Part shown: piece after piece, positions 24,998-35,917 of the stretch
Layout: each line of letters opens with the position of its first letter
How positions within the stretch are numbered: the stretch's first letter is position 1
Made by a program: the position numbers and the translations under genes
Assembly: GCA_036725605.1 (NCBI GenBank)
Contig: DAIMDW010000033.1
Coordinates: 1 to 53,234 of the forward strand
Direction: 5' to 3'
Length of the DNA stretch: 53,234 bases
From: CALBTQ01 sp036725605
GTDB taxonomy: Bacteria > Lernaellota > Lernaellaia > Lernaellales > Lernaellaceae
Notes under the pieces: model-generated
Seen by the model: the letters and a program-made list of their open reading frames with translations, nothing else
Told to the model about the DNA's origin: nothing
The model's database searches: none

Positions 24998-26719
24998 GTG
25001 GCAGTATTATCCAAGTTCGATCGCTCCTTTTTAGGGTCCGACGAGGACTTCACCATCATCGGCAGCGGCGAAATCGGCGGCAAGGCGCACGGCCTGGCGG
25101 CGATCCGGCGTTCGATCGCCGAAGGCTTTCCGCACGATCGCTTTCCGGATTTCGCCGTCGGCATTCCGCGCTCGACGGTCATGGCGACCGACTGTTTCGA
25201 CGTCTTCATGAAAATCAACAATCTCTACGATTTTCTGCGCGCCGGCGAATACACCGACGAACGCATCGCCATGGAATTTCAAAGGGCCGACCTGCCCGCG
25301 TTTCTGGTCGGCGATTTGTGCTCGATCGTCAAGGCGACCAGCCAACCGCTGGCCGTGCGTTCCTCAAGCCTGCTCGAAGACGCCAAGCACGAGCCCTTCG
25401 CCGGCATCTACGAAACCAAGATGATCCCCAACAACCAACACGAGGAAAAAACGCGCTTCGCCCGCCTGATCGAGGCGATCAAGTTCGTATATGCCTCCAC
25501 CTTTTTCCGCGCCGCGCGCGAATACCGCCTGGGCACCGGCCACGCGCTGGAAGATGAAAAAATGGCCGTGCTCATTCAGGAGGTCGTCGGCCGGCGGCAT
25601 ACCGACCGGTTCTACCCGGACATCTCCGGCGTGGGCCGCTCGTACAACTTCTATTGTTACGGCCACGCCAAGCCCGACGACGGCGTGGTCAACCTCGCGC
25701 TCGGTCTGGGCAAGACGATCGTGGACGGCGGCGTCTCGTGGACCTACTGCCCGCGTTATCCGCAAACGCAGCCGCCCTACGTGTCCATCGACCAGTTGAT
25801 GAAGGAATCGCAAAACGACTTCTGGGCCGTGAACATGGGCCCGGTGCCGTCCTACGATCCGATCGAGGAAACCGAGTATCTCGTGCGCGCCGAGCTGCGC
25901 GCCGCCGAGGAAGACAATACGCTCAAGCTGCTCGCCTCGACCTACGACGCGCCCAACAATCGGCTGGAGATGGGCGTGTTCGGCCCCGGCCCGCGGGTGA
26001 TCACCTTCGCGCCGCTGCTGGTCGGGCGGATGCTGCCGCTCAACGAGGTGGTGAAGATCCTGCTGGAGTTGAGCGAAACGCAGGCCGATTCGGAAGTGGA
26101 AATCGAATTCGCCGTCACCCTCGATCCGGACGGACCGGCCCGCTTCGCTTTTCTGCAGGTGCGACCGATGGTCGTCTCGCACGACAAGGTCGAGGTGTCC
26201 GACGACGAACTGCGCGCGCCCGAAACTCTGGTCGCCGCCACCTCCGCGCTGGGCAACGGCGTCAACGATCAGATCGACCACGTCGTGTACGTCAAACCCG
26301 GCGTCTTCGAGCAAAAAAACGCGCGCAAGATCGTCGGCGAGCTCAGCGAGGTCAACGCCTTGATGCGCGAAGCCGGACGCCACTATCTGCTGATCGGCTT
26401 CGGCCGCTGGGGCAGCACCGACCCGTGGTTGGGCATCCCGGTCACCTGGGGGCAGATCGGCAACGCGCGCGCCATCGTCGAGGTGATGCTGCCGGGCATG
26501 TTCATCGACCTGTCGCAGGGTTCGCACTTCTTCCACAACCTCAACGGATTTCAGGTCAGCTACTTTTCGTTGCACGCCCACGAGCGGCCCGTCGACTGGG
26601 CCGTGCTGGACGCCTGCGATGCGCTCAAAGAAACCACCCATGTCCGCTGCGTGAAACTGCCCGCGCCCTTGCACATCAAGGTTGACGGCCGCACCGGGCG
26701 AGGAGTCATCCGCCGATGA
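24998..26719 (+). CDS. PEP-synthase-type ATP-grasp (PPDK_N) protein, short paralogue
   Basis: A 573-residue protein with the pyruvate/PEP-dikinase nucleotide-binding domain: GGKAHGL (about 27), VRSSSLLEDA with FAGIYET (about 120) and IEFAVTLD...FLQVRPM (about 370-390). It lacks the swivelling phospho-His domain and the PEP/pyruvate barrel, so it cannot be a normal PEP synthase. Its C-terminal part carries YLLIGFGRWGS (about 466) and DLSQGSHFFHNL, a module shared with the next protein. Start is GTG with GGGGG seven bases upstream. The stop overlaps the next ATG (ATGA), so the two paralogues are made together. Substrate unknown. Confidence 0.8.
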   Translation: MAVLSKFDRSFLGSDEDFTIIGSGEIGGKAHGLAAIRRSIAEGFPHDRFPDFAVGIPRSTVMATDCFDVFMKINNLYDFLRAGEYTDERIAMEFQRADLPAFLVGDLCSIVKATSQPLAVRSSSLLEDAKHEPFAGIYETKMIPNNQHEEKTRFARLIEAIKFVYASTFFRAAREYRLGTGHALEDEKMAVLIQEVVGRRHTDRFYPDISGVGRSYNFYCYGHAKPDDGVVNLALGLGKTIVDGGVSWTYCPRYPQTQPPYVSIDQLMKESQNDFWAVNMGPVPSYDPIEETEYLVRAELRAAEEDNTLKLLASTYDAPNNRLEMGVFGPGPRVITFAPLLVGRMLPLNEVVKILLELSETQADSEVEIEFAVTLDPDGPARFAFLQVRPMVVSHDKVEVSDDELRAPETLVAATSALGNGVNDQIDHVVYVKPGVFEQKNARKIVGELSEVNALMREAGRHYLLIGFGRWGSTDPWLGIPVTWGQIGNARAIVEVMLPGMFIDLSQGSHFFHNLNGFQVSYFSLHAHERPVDWAVLDACDALKETTHVRCVKLPAPLHIKVDGRTGRGVIRR

Positions 26720-29700
26720 AATACGACGCGCAGATCCAACACCTGATCGACTCGCTCAAGGAGCGGGCCAAGGAACTTTCCACCTTGTACGAAGTGCAAG
26801 AGATCCTGCACAACAAGGATCTTCCGCTCGACGACATCTTCAACCGCATCATCGACGCCATTCCGCACGGCTTTCTTTATCCCGAGTTTTGCCAGGCGAA
26901 AATCGCCTACGAAAATCTTCTGTTCATCACGCCCGATTTCACCGAGGCGCAGCAGCAGATGCGCGTGGACATCGTGGTGGAAAAAGACACCGTCGGCTAC
27001 CTCGAGGTGTCCTACCGCGAGAATTTGCCGCCGCTGGACGAAGGTCCGTTTTTGAAAGAGGAGCGGCGCTTGATCAACACGATCGCGCGCAGCCTGTCGC
27101 AAACGCTGCTGCACCGCCAGTTGGACGCGCTGTTTCACGTGGTCGATCTGCAATCGGTGCAAAAAGACAGCACCGAGCCGCGCGGCGCCGACCTGCACAT
27201 CGTGTTGGAGATGCTGCGCCTGACCGACCCCGCGCTGTTGTTGAAAATCTCGCGGCGCATGCTCAACTACCTGTGTTACATCGGCGTCGAGGAAGCCAAA
27301 GAACTGCTCGGCCGCATCGGCGGGCGCGCCGATCTGCTCGTGCGCGATCAGCAACACGAGGGCGTCAATCGTCCGATCAAGCACGAAAAAATGACGATGT
27401 CGCTCGAACTGTCCGACCAGATTCTCAACATCGCGTCCAAGCACATCAGCAACAAGCAGATCGTCGCCTACTTCCAGAAGTGGATCAACGACAGCAAGGT
27501 CGGCTTCCTGCTCAACGTGCTGGAGGATTCCACCTCCTCGCTCTCGGACATCATCGAGGCCATCGCCCGCTACAAGGACGCCGGGCTCAAGGATAGCGAG
27601 CTGTCGCCCTCGACGGTCAACGCGGTCAAGGTGTCGCTGATCCGCCGCTTCTTCTCGCGGCGGCTCGACTTCATCAACCTCGCCAAACGCTACGTGACCA
27701 TCGAGGATTTCTACGACCTCACGCGGCACCTGGTGTACCCCGAAAACAGCAACGGCCGCCTCGGCGGCAAGGCGGCGGGCCTGTTCATGGCCCTCCGGAT
27801 CGTGCGCCAGGTCGCCGCCCATCACGAGTTATTGAAAGAGATAAAGGTTCCCAAGACGTGGTACCTGGCCTCGGACGGCATCATCGACTTCATCCACCAC
27901 AACCACCTGGAGGAGATGCTCGATTACAAGTACCACGACATGGACCAGATCCGCATCGAGTACCCGAACCTGATTCAGCTTTTCAAGAATTCGTCGTTCT
28001 CGCCGGCGATGGTCCACGCCCTCTCCGCCGCGCTCGACGATTTCGGCGACCGCCCGTTGATCGTGCGCAGCAGCTCGCTGCTGGAGGACGGCGAAGGGCA
28101 CGCCTTCTCCGGCAAATACAAGAGCCTGTTCATCGCCAACCAGGGCGGCAAAAGCGAACGGCTTGCCGAACTGCTCGACGCCATCGCCGAGGTCTACGCC
28201 TCGACCTTCGGCCCCGATCCGATCGAGTACCGCGCCGAGCACGGCCTGCTGGATTTCCCCGAGGAGATGGGCATCATCATCCAGGAGGTCGTCGGCAACA
28301 AAGTCGGCTCCTACCTGTGCCCCGCCTACGCCGGCGTCGGTTTTTCGCACAACGAGTTCCGCTGGTCCTCGCGCATCAAACGCGAAGACGGCCTGGCCCG
28401 CCTCGTGCCCGGCCTGGGTACGCGCGCGGTCGACCGCCTCAGCAACGATTACCCGGTGCTGGTCGCGCCCGGCCAGCCGGGCCTGCGCGTCAATCCGTCG
28501 CTCGACGAGAAAATCCGTTACGCGCCCAAATACATCGACGTGATCAACCTGGAAACCAAGTCCATCGAAACGGTCAAGCTCGAAGAGCTGATCAAACAGT
28601 ACGGCCACGAATTCCCCAACTTCCGGCGCGTGTTTTCGACGGTGAAGGACAATTTCCTGCAACCGGCGGGCGGCTTGATCGACTACGAGCACGGTTTCCA
28701 CATCGCGACTTTCGACGGCCTGCTGACGCAAACCGACTTCATCAAGCGCATCAAGACGCTCATGGACGTGCTCAAAGATTCGTTCCTTCATCCGGTGGAC
28801 ATCGAGTTCGCCGCCGACCGCGAAAATTTCTTCCTGCTGCAGTGCCGCGTGCAAAGTTCGGCGCACGACCGCAAGACCGTCGCCATTCCGCGCGACGTGC
28901 CGGCCGAACGCATCGTCTTCACGGCGAACAAGTACATCTCCGACGGCTTCGTCAACAACGTCACGCACGTCGTGTACGTGACGCCGGAAGGCTACGACAA
29001 AATCATCAACCTCGAAGAGCTCAAGTCGATCGGCCGCGTGGTCGGCAAGCTCAACTCCATTTTACCGCAACACCAGTTCGTGCTCATCGGCCCCGGCCGC
29101 TGGGGCAGTCGCGGCGACATCAAGCTGGGCGTCGAGGTGACCTACTCGGACATCAACAACACGGCGGCGTTGATCGAGGTGGCCTTCAAAAAAGGCGACT
29201 ACCTGCCCGATTTGTCCTTCGGCACGCACTTCTTCCAGGATCTGGTCGAGGCCAACATCGCCTATCTGCCGCTGTACCCCGACGATCCGCGCATCGTGTT
29301 CAATCACGAGTTTCTCACCGGCTCGCCCAACCTGCTGGGCGAACTGCTGCCCGACTACAAGCACCTGGACGAGGTCATCCGCGTGATCGAGGTGCCCGCC
29401 GTGGCCGACGGGCGCATCCTGCAGATTCTGATGAACGCCGACGACGAGCGCGCCATCGCCATGTTCGCCCTGCCCGAAGCGAAGGTCGACGTCATTCACG
29501 ACGAACCGCGCGACGAACAGGGCCTGGTCGACCGCAATCAATATTGGATGTGGCGCCTGCGCATGGCCGAAAAACTGGCCCTCGCGCTCGACGCCGAACG
29601 CTTCGGCGTGAAAAGCATCTACGTGATGGGCAGCACGAAAAACGCCACCGCCGGCCCGTGCAGCGACATCGACCTGCTGCTGCACATCGACGGCGACGAA

Positions 29701-29919
29701 CGCCAGAAGGCCGACCTCGAATTGTGGCTCAACGCCTGGTCGATCAGCCTCGGCGAAATGAACTACCTGCGCACCGGCTACGAAACCAAGGAACTGCTCG
29801 ACGTGCATTACGTCACCGACGAGGACCTGCGCCTCAAGACCAGCTTCGCGGTGAAGATCAACGCGGTCAACGACGCGCTGCGCCCCCTGCCAATGAAATC
29901 GAAAGAGAAAAAGAATTAA
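26716..29919 (+). CDS. multidomain PPDK_N ATP-grasp protein with N-terminal GAF-like and C-terminal nucleotidyltransferase domains
   Basis: A 1067-residue protein. N-terminus: a helix LKERAKELSTLYEVQEIL leading into a GAF-like sensor fold (1-140). Middle: a helical linker, then an ATP-grasp dikinase domain (GGKAAGL near 349, VRSSSLLEDGEGHAFSGKY near 449). Then the module FVLIGPGRWGSRGD (about 791) with LSFGTHFFQDL, shared with the upstream paralogue. C-terminus: a minimal nucleotidyltransferase with MGSTKNATAG-PCSDIDLLLH (about 971-990; the G-S and D-x-D are intact). No phospho-His or PEP-barrel domain. The domain order suggests a sensor-coupled phospho- or nucleotidyl-transfer enzyme, not central metabolism; this is inference. 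Its end overlaps the convergent phosphoesterase by four bases. Confidence 0.8.
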   Translation: MKYDAQIQHLIDSLKERAKELSTLYEVQEILHNKDLPLDDIFNRIIDAIPHGFLYPEFCQAKIAYENLLFITPDFTEAQQQMRVDIVVEKDTVGYLEVSYRENLPPLDEGPFLKEERRLINTIARSLSQTLLHRQLDALFHVVDLQSVQKDSTEPRGADLHIVLEMLRLTDPALLLKISRRMLNYLCYIGVEEAKELLGRIGGRADLLVRDQQHEGVNRPIKHEKMTMSLELSDQILNIASKHISNKQIVAYFQKWINDSKVGFLLNVLEDSTSSLSDIIEAIARYKDAGLKDSELSPSTVNAVKVSLIRRFFSRRLDFINLAKRYVTIEDFYDLTRHLVYPENSNGRLGGKAAGLFMALRIVRQVAAHHELLKEIKVPKTWYLASDGIIDFIHHNHLEEMLDYKYHDMDQIRIEYPNLIQLFKNSSFSPAMVHALSAALDDFGDRPLIVRSSSLLEDGEGHAFSGKYKSLFIANQGGKSERLAELLDAIAEVYASTFGPDPIEYRAEHGLLDFPEEMGIIIQEVVGNKVGSYLCPAYAGVGFSHNEFRWSSRIKREDGLARLVPGLGTRAVDRLSNDYPVLVAPGQPGLRVNPSLDEKIRYAPKYIDVINLETKSIETVKLEELIKQYGHEFPNFRRVFSTVKDNFLQPAGGLIDYEHGFHIATFDGLLTQTDFIKRIKTLMDVLKDSFLHPVDIEFAADRENFFLLQCRVQSSAHDRKTVAIPRDVPAERIVFTANKYISDGFVNNVTHVVYVTPEGYDKIINLEELKSIGRVVGKLNSILPQHQFVLIGPGRWGSRGDIKLGVEVTYSDINNTAALIEVAFKKGDYLPDLSFGTHFFQDLVEANIAYLPLYPDDPRIVFNHEFLTGSPNLLGELLPDYKHLDEVIRVIEVPAVADGRILQILMNADDERAIAMFALPEAKVDVIHDEPRDEQGLVDRNQYWMWRLRMAEKLALALDAERFGVKSIYVMGSTKNATAGPCSDIDLLLHIDGDERQKADLELWLNAWSISLGEMNYLRTGYETKELLDVHYVTDEDLRLKTSFAVKINAVNDALRPLPMKSKEKKN

Positions 29920-30776
29920 AGCAGCACGCGCTCGGCGCGCGGCAGGTCGGCCGGATCGAAGGTCACCAGCGCCAGCTCCGGTCCGTCGTGCGCGGCGGTG
30001 AAGGCGTGCGTGCGGCCGATCTCCTCGCGCCATTGCCCGGTCAGGCGCGCCGTTTCATGCACGTGGCCGTGCAACGTCAGCAGCGGTTGGCGCGCGCGAA
30101 TGAACCGTTCGACGGCGATGCTGCCCACGTGCACGTCCAGCGGCACATGATCGATCATCTTGCCGTCGAGCGCCGCGCGATCCAACGTCGTTTTGTACGG
30201 CGGCGCGTGAAAAAGGAAGATCGCCCGCGATAGATCGGCCCCGTCGGTCAGGCGCTCCAGGTCGTCCTTGATCGTCGCGTAGCGCGTTTCCTGCTCGGTC
30301 ACCGGCGTCGAGTGCCGGCCCTCCTCGGGCGACAAACAACCCGGATCGACGTAGCGCGACACGTCGTAGCGCTCCCAGTCCTTCAACTGAAACGGCGTCG
30401 GCGGCACGTAGGCGTAACCGTACACCTCGAAGTCGTCGAGCAACGCCCGGCCCATGTGCAAATAGCGCCAGTAGCCTTCGAGTTCGGCCTGGATCATCGC
30501 CTCTTCCTCGAACTTGCCGTCGTCGTTGCCCAGGATCACGAAGATGCGCGGATACGCGTCGCCCAGCTCGTCGCGCAACGCGGCCAACTGCGGCAACAGA
30601 AAATCGGCGAGAAAATCGGCGGGCGTTCCGTCGAGACGAAACGGCGCCATGGGCGACGGCAGCAGGTCGCCGCCGATGAACAACGCTTGCGGCCGTTGGG
30701 CGCGCACGGCCGCCAGCAGCGCCCGATAGCGCTCGAGCCGTCCGTGCAGATCGGAAACGAAAAAGCAGCGCAACAT
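29916..30776 (-). CDS. calcineurin-like metallophosphoesterase
   Basis: A 286-residue protein beginning MLRCFFVSDLHGR (D-x-H metal motif), then FIGGDLLPS (GD), FVILGNDDGKFEE (GND in place of GNHD), LFHAPPYKT and LTLHGHVHET (GHxH). All metal-binding blocks of the superfamily are present. Members hydrolyse phosphomonoesters, phosphodiesters or nucleotides; no subclass is evident. The internal ATG at 30776 is preferred because the fold begins at once there and GGATGG lies upstream. It converges on the ATP-grasp operon. Confidence 0.82.
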   Translation of the reverse strand: MLRCFFVSDLHGRLERYRALLAAVRAQRPQALFIGGDLLPSPMAPFRLDGTPADFLADFLLPQLAALRDELGDAYPRIFVILGNDDGKFEEEAMIQAELEGYWRYLHMGRALLDDFEVYGYAYVPPTPFQLKDWERYDVSRYVDPGCLSPEEGRHSTPVTEQETRYATIKDDLERLTDGADLSRAIFLFHAPPYKTTLDRAALDGKMIDHVPLDVHVGSIAVERFIRARQPLLTLHGHVHETARLTGQWREEIGRTHAFTAAHDGPELALVTFDPADLPRAERVLL

Positions 30777-30840
30777 CGGTCCATCCGTTTCGGTTCGGCC
30801 AAAGTGTAGATAATTCACCGGGCAAGGGCAAACGGTCCTC

Positions 30841-30994
30841 GGTGGCACTGATACACGAGCAAGCGCTGCGAGCGAGTTTATCAGTGTTTGATTGTATGTC
30901 GGGTGGCACTGTTTTGCGAGCGAATGAAATGAGCGAGCATAACAGTGGTCAATTGAACACTGATAAGCCTCCCTTCGTTCGGCATATCAGTGCC
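30841..30994. repeat. cluster of three CACTG-armed palindromic repeats
   Basis: Three hairpin units in tandem: CACTGATA/TATCAGTG (30846-30853 with 30879-30886), CACTGTT/AACAGTG (30907-30913 with 30941-30947) and CACTGATA/TATCAGTG (30960-30967 with 30987-30994). The middle unit and its GGGTGG flank (30901-30947) match 34955-35001 with a single mismatch. Confidence 0.75.
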
Positions 30995-31000
30995 ACCGAA

Positions 31001-31032
31001 AAAAAAAGGCCGAAGGCATTGCCTCCGGCCCT
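31001..31032 (-). terminator. intrinsic terminator after glutamate dehydrogenase gene
   Basis: On the minus strand GGCCGGAGGC pairs with GCCTTCGGCC (one imperfect pair) around AAT and is followed by nine T. Confidence 0.85.
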
Positions 31033-31054
31033 TGGCGTTTTACGAAAGGATAAA

Positions 31055-32341
<1,287 letters not shown>

Positions 32342-32552
32342 GTTGATATTCCTTTCGCTCGCATTTTGCGCCGTGAAAAGTACGTGATGAAATGGCATTC
32401 GATGGGTGCAGGGTGCGGTCGGGGTCCGGTCGCCCATTGCCCAGAAACCTTGCTTTTTACGGTCCGGTTCAATGCAATCCTCATTCACATCGATCCGCCA
32501 TTCGCGCGGATAGCCTCGTGAACGATCCCTTGACGACCCTTTCGTCGCGCGC

Positions 32553-32580
32553 AGTGTATTCCAATAGGTTTGCTTGTCAA
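32553..32580 (-). promoter_or_regulatory. possible sigma-70 promoter of gdhA with a long leader
   Basis: On the minus strand: TTGACA (32580-32575), 16-base spacer, TACACT (4 of 6). It would give a leader of about 200 bases before the ATG at 32341. I saw no recognisable riboswitch in that leader. Confidence 0.35.
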
Positions 32581-32620
32581 CCGGGATTTATCGGTCGAAT
32601 CGTCGATTATTGAAAGCGAA

Positions 32621-34828
32621 TTACGGCGTGCACGGTTCGCCCGTATCCTGCCAGCCCAACGCCATGCCTTCGCCGCCGTCGTCGATCAAACCACGGTAAC
32701 GGCCGATCCAGTACGGAGCGGTCAGGTCGGTGAAAAAGTAGTGCCGCCGGCCCTCGGCGCTGCCGAAATCGCGCTTGAGGTTGAAGGGCGAAAAATGCCA
32801 GATCATCTCGTGCGGCACGCGCATACCCACCGGCAAGGCCTGCGGGGCGATCACCTCGAAATCCGGATCGATCCCCGGCCCCGGAATGATCTCGAAGCCC
32901 AGAATTTCCAGCCCCTGTTCGCAGATGTCGATCTGCTCCTGCGTCGGCCCGATCGGCTCGTAGCCCGGCAGCGGATCGGCGATGTAATCGGTGCTGTAGT
33001 TGCGCTTGGGATCCAGCGGCGCGTCGGGATTGAGCATGTAGCCGTCCAGCTCGGCGACGGCCCACTCCAGATAATCCGGCAGATCCGGATCGTACGTCTC
33101 GTCGACCGCCGCCGCGTAGGTGATGCCGAAGTACGCGTTGTTGTCGGTGAGGAACAGCTTGTCTTTCAGCTCCTCTTTCATCGTGCGCCGGTGCTCGCCG
33201 GCCAACGCGCCGTCGGCCAGGTGCATCAGCGAGGCGTGCAGAATCGGATGCACCAGATCGCCGCCGATCCAACTGCCGCAAAACGGCGGCAGGAAAAACG
33301 CGCCGGACGTGTTGAGCACGGCCAGACCGTCGATTTCGTCGACCAACTGGTTCTGCACGAAGTCGAGGTATCGCTGATCGCCGGTCACGTGATAGGCCAT
33401 GATCATCCAGTTCATCATGAACGCCACGTCGCCGCCGCGATGCGACACCAGGTAGATGAAATCGATCGGGTAGTCGCCCAGCCCCGACAGCTTATAGGCC
33501 AGGTCGGCAAACTGCAGGATGAACAGCGGATCGTTCGCGTCGAAATCGTACTTGGGATCGACTTCGGTCGGCAGCGTGTCGCGGCACTCGAAAATGAAAT
33601 CGCCCGGATCGCCCGGCGGAATCGCCTCGGCCACGTAGCCGATCATCGTGTCGATGTCGTCCAGGTTGATGTCGTCCGGATCCAGATGCACGCTGCCGGT
33701 GCCCAACAGGTAGTCGATCAGCAAACGCCCGACCATGCTCTCCCGGATGTTGGTGATGCGCAGCTTGCGCAGTCGGCCGATAAAGCAGGTGACCGCCTCG
33801 GCGATCTCGTCCTGGTACGCCTGATCCTCCTCCTTGAGCAGATCGTAGATGAAATTGAAACCCAGCATCGCGCCGGAATAGGCGTCCAAACTCGGCCCGC
33901 CCTCGATCATCGGGGTCGTGTCGTAAAACACGTCGTCGATGGTCACGCCCTGATAATAGTAATCGGGCAGCAGCGCCAGCAGGTCGGGCTCGGTCACCGT
34001 ATACAGCACGTGGTTGGAGCGTTCCTTGTATTCGCGCAGGTTGTATTCCGGATGGCCGGTCGGCACGCTCACGCCTTCATCGAGCATCGCCGACACCGCG
34101 CGGATCATGTACCCCGGCACGCCGGTGATGCGCCAGTTGCCCAGTTGCTCGTCGAGAATGCGCACCATGCGCTGGTAATCGGCCGTCGTACCCGTGACCG
34201 CGTAGCGATGCGCCGCCGCGAACGCGTGATAGCCCATGTAAAACGCGGCGTCGCCGTGGTCGCGGTAATGGTCGAAATTCGCCGGGTCGGTCCACACCGC
34301 CTCGTCCGTGCCCGGCTCGATATAGGCTTTCGTATAATAGACGAGCTGCGAGAAATCCTTGGTCTGGTACAGGTCGCCGTAGCGATCGTAATACAAGATG
34401 CGCTCCAGGAACTCGGGCGGATTGTCGGTGAACTCGCCGGCGAGCGAATCGTAAATCGCGCAACGGTGCAGCGTGCCGCCGACGCACTGTTCCTGGTCGA
34501 TCAGCGCGCACGACTCGATCTGCGCCGGCAGCGACGAGGCGTTGGCGGAAATCGCGTCGACCACGATGTCCGTATCGTCGTCGGCCGTGTCGTCGTCGAC
34601 GGTATCGTCATCGGTCGTATCGTCGTCGCCGGTGTCGTCGTCAGACGTGTCGTCGTCGGTCGTGTCGTCGTCGGTCGTGTCGTCGTCATCGTCGCCGTCG
34701 TCGTCCGGCGGCGTGTCGTCGGACGAATCGTCATCGTCGTCGTCGCCGCACCCTCCCGCGAACGGAAGAAGCGCCGCGAACAAAACCAACAAAATCATCG
34801 ATAGCCGCTTGAGATATTGAGTTTTCAT
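32621..34828 (-). CDS. large poly-Asp lipoprotein of unknown function
   Basis: A 735-residue protein. Lipobox FAGGC (Cys about 27), followed at once by about 60 residues of Asp with Thr, Ser and Gly (repeating TTDDD, TSDDD, TVDDD). Then a large globular part, mostly helical and rich in Tyr/Trp, without a family I recognise. Local features are CALIDQEQCVGGTLHRC, which looks like a disulphide loop, HGDAAFYMGYHAFAAAHRYAVTGT, and WHFSPFNLKRDFGSAEGRRHYFF. The repeated helical pattern would suit an alpha/alpha-barrel, but this is a guess. Likely surface or outer-membrane anchored. No clear ribosome-binding site is seen before the ATG. It stands alone between repeat-rich spacers. Confidence 0.75.
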   Translation of the reverse strand: MKTQYLKRLSMILLVLFAALLPFAGGCGDDDDDDSSDDTPPDDDGDDDDDTTDDDTTDDDTSDDDTGDDDTTDDDTVDDDTADDDTDIVVDAISANASSLPAQIESCALIDQEQCVGGTLHRCAIYDSLAGEFTDNPPEFLERILYYDRYGDLYQTKDFSQLVYYTKAYIEPGTDEAVWTDPANFDHYRDHGDAAFYMGYHAFAAAHRYAVTGTTADYQRMVRILDEQLGNWRITGVPGYMIRAVSAMLDEGVSVPTGHPEYNLREYKERSNHVLYTVTEPDLLALLPDYYYQGVTIDDVFYDTTPMIEGGPSLDAYSGAMLGFNFIYDLLKEEDQAYQDEIAEAVTCFIGRLRKLRITNIRESMVGRLLIDYLLGTGSVHLDPDDINLDDIDTMIGYVAEAIPPGDPGDFIFECRDTLPTEVDPKYDFDANDPLFILQFADLAYKLSGLGDYPIDFIYLVSHRGGDVAFMMNWMIMAYHVTGDQRYLDFVQNQLVDEIDGLAVLNTSGAFFLPPFCGSWIGGDLVHPILHASLMHLADGALAGEHRRTMKEELKDKLFLTDNNAYFGITYAAAVDETYDPDLPDYLEWAVAELDGYMLNPDAPLDPKRNYSTDYIADPLPGYEPIGPTQEQIDICEQGLEILGFEIIPGPGIDPDFEVIAPQALPVGMRVPHEMIWHFSPFNLKRDFGSAEGRRHYFFTDLTAPYWIGRYRGLIDDGGEGMALGWQDTGEPCTP

Positions 34829-35137
34829 CGTTTAACTGTAAAAAATTTTTTCCGATCATCCAACCAAAAAATGGGCGAGAACGAAATGACTTGCCCGTGT
34901 GCCACACTCTTGGCGAAGCCAAAGGAGTGGTGGTTCAACAACGGGAGTCCCGCCGGGTGGCACTGTTTTGCGAGCGAATGAAATGAGTGAGCATAACAGT
35001 GGATAACGAAATCACTGACACGCCTCACTGCGTTCGGCGAATCAGTGCCACGCATCGTTGCCCGGGTGCCGCATTTTTAGCGAGGCCAGAGAGGCCGCCG
35101 CACCGTTTCTCATTTCCGGCCGCGCAACCGCCGCGCC
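34829..35137. other. repeat-filled intergenic region
   Basis: No gene. An AT-rich stretch just upstream of the poly-Asp lipoprotein ATG (probable promoter area) is followed by three palindromic repeats, listed separately, and about 85 bases of ordinary sequence up to the next gene's stop codon. Confidence 0.6.
34899..35050. repeat. second cluster of CACTG-armed and TGTGCCACA palindromic repeats
   Basis: Three units: CACTCTTGGC with GCCAAAGGAGTG (34905-34914 with 34918-34929); CACTGTT with AACAGTG (34961-34967 with 34995-35001); CACTGA with TCAGTG (35013-35018 with 35042-35047). The same order CACTGTT unit then CACTGA unit occurs near 30907-30994, so the pair may have spread as a composite. 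Confidence 0.72.
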
Positions 35138-35917
35138 TCAATACCACACGGTGAAGGTCACGTCGTCGATGATCGAGTTCAAATTGGCCATCAAGCCGCC
35201 GCCGGTCGATTCGATTTCGAAATGCAGAATCACGTTCTGCATGGCGATGGCCTCGATGTCGCTTGCGGTCAGTTCGTAAGTCACCTCGATCCATTCGCCC
35301 GAATACGTAAACGCCGAGTCGGGCACCTGCAGAATATCGACCAGCACGTTGGTATTGGTCACGTCCTTGATCGTCACGGTCAGCCCGCCGGTCGCCGCGC
35401 CCCAGCGGTAGTTTTTGTTCCAGAAATGAATGGTCCCATCCGCGCATCCGGTCGGGATGACGACCGTCTGGCCAAACCACTCGACCGCGTTGGGACGCCC
35501 GCCGAGCCACGCGGCATACGTGCCGCCGTGCACGGAAATCGTTTCGTTCGAATAGATGAGGTCGCCGCCCCAGTCGCCTTCCCACGGGATGTAAACGCCC
35601 GTTTCGAAGTCGCCGTTGATGATCAACTGCGCCTCGTAGGTCGTGTCGTCATCGTCGTCATCATCGTCATCGCCGGTATCGTCGTCGTCATCGTCGTCGC
35701 CCGTGTCATCGTCGTCGTCATCGTCATCGTCGATGACATCGTCGTCGTCATCGTCGCCGACATCGTCGTCATCGTCGTCGTCGACCGCATCGTCGTCATC
35801 GTCGTCGACCGCATCGTCGTTGTCGTCATCGTCGTCGCCGCAGGCGCCGAGCGACATCACCGCAAAACAAGCCAGCAAGATCGTGAAAAGAATGTAATAA
35901 TAACTAAACCTACGCAT
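35138..35917 (-). CDS. poly-Asp lipoprotein with carbohydrate-binding-like domain
   Basis: A 259-residue protein. Lipobox SLGAC (Cys about 25), then about 65 residues that are almost pure Asp with Asn, Ala, Val and Gly. The C-terminal 160 residues begin LIINGDFETGVYIPWEGDW and read like a CBM4/9-type or related jelly-roll binding domain (ISVHGGTYAAWLGG, TIHFWNKNYRW, EWIEVTYELTASDIEAI). I infer a surface sugar- or polymer-binding lipoprotein. The start at 35917 has GGGGAGGATACG upstream; a longer frame to 35995 lacks support. No enzymatic domain is present. Confidence 0.75.
   Translation of the reverse strand: MRRFSYYYILFTILLACFAVMSLGACGDDDDDNDDAVDDDDDDAVDDDDDDDVGDDDDDDVIDDDDDDDDDTGDDDDDDDTGDDDDDDDDDTTYEAQLIINGDFETGVYIPWEGDWGGDLIYSNETISVHGGTYAAWLGGRPNAVEWFGQTVVIPTGCADGTIHFWNKNYRWGAATGGLTVTIKDVTNTNVLVDILQVPDSAFTYSGEWIEVTYELTASDIEAIAMQNVILHFEIESTGGGLMANLNSIIDDVTFTVWY

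Noticed and set aside
30903..30920. Sigma-54-like TGGCACTGTTTTGC in the repeat units (also at 34958)
   Set aside because: GG and GC are nine instead of ten bases apart and the sequence is part of a repeat hairpin with no suitably placed gene.
32342..32552. Riboswitch or other structured RNA in the gdhA leader
   Set aside because: A long leader is possible, but I recognised no conserved riboswitch core.
35640..35840. GTCGTCATCG tandem-like DNA as a CRISPR or structural repeat
   Set aside because: It encodes a poly-Asp tract in frame; no spacers, irregular period, no cas genes.
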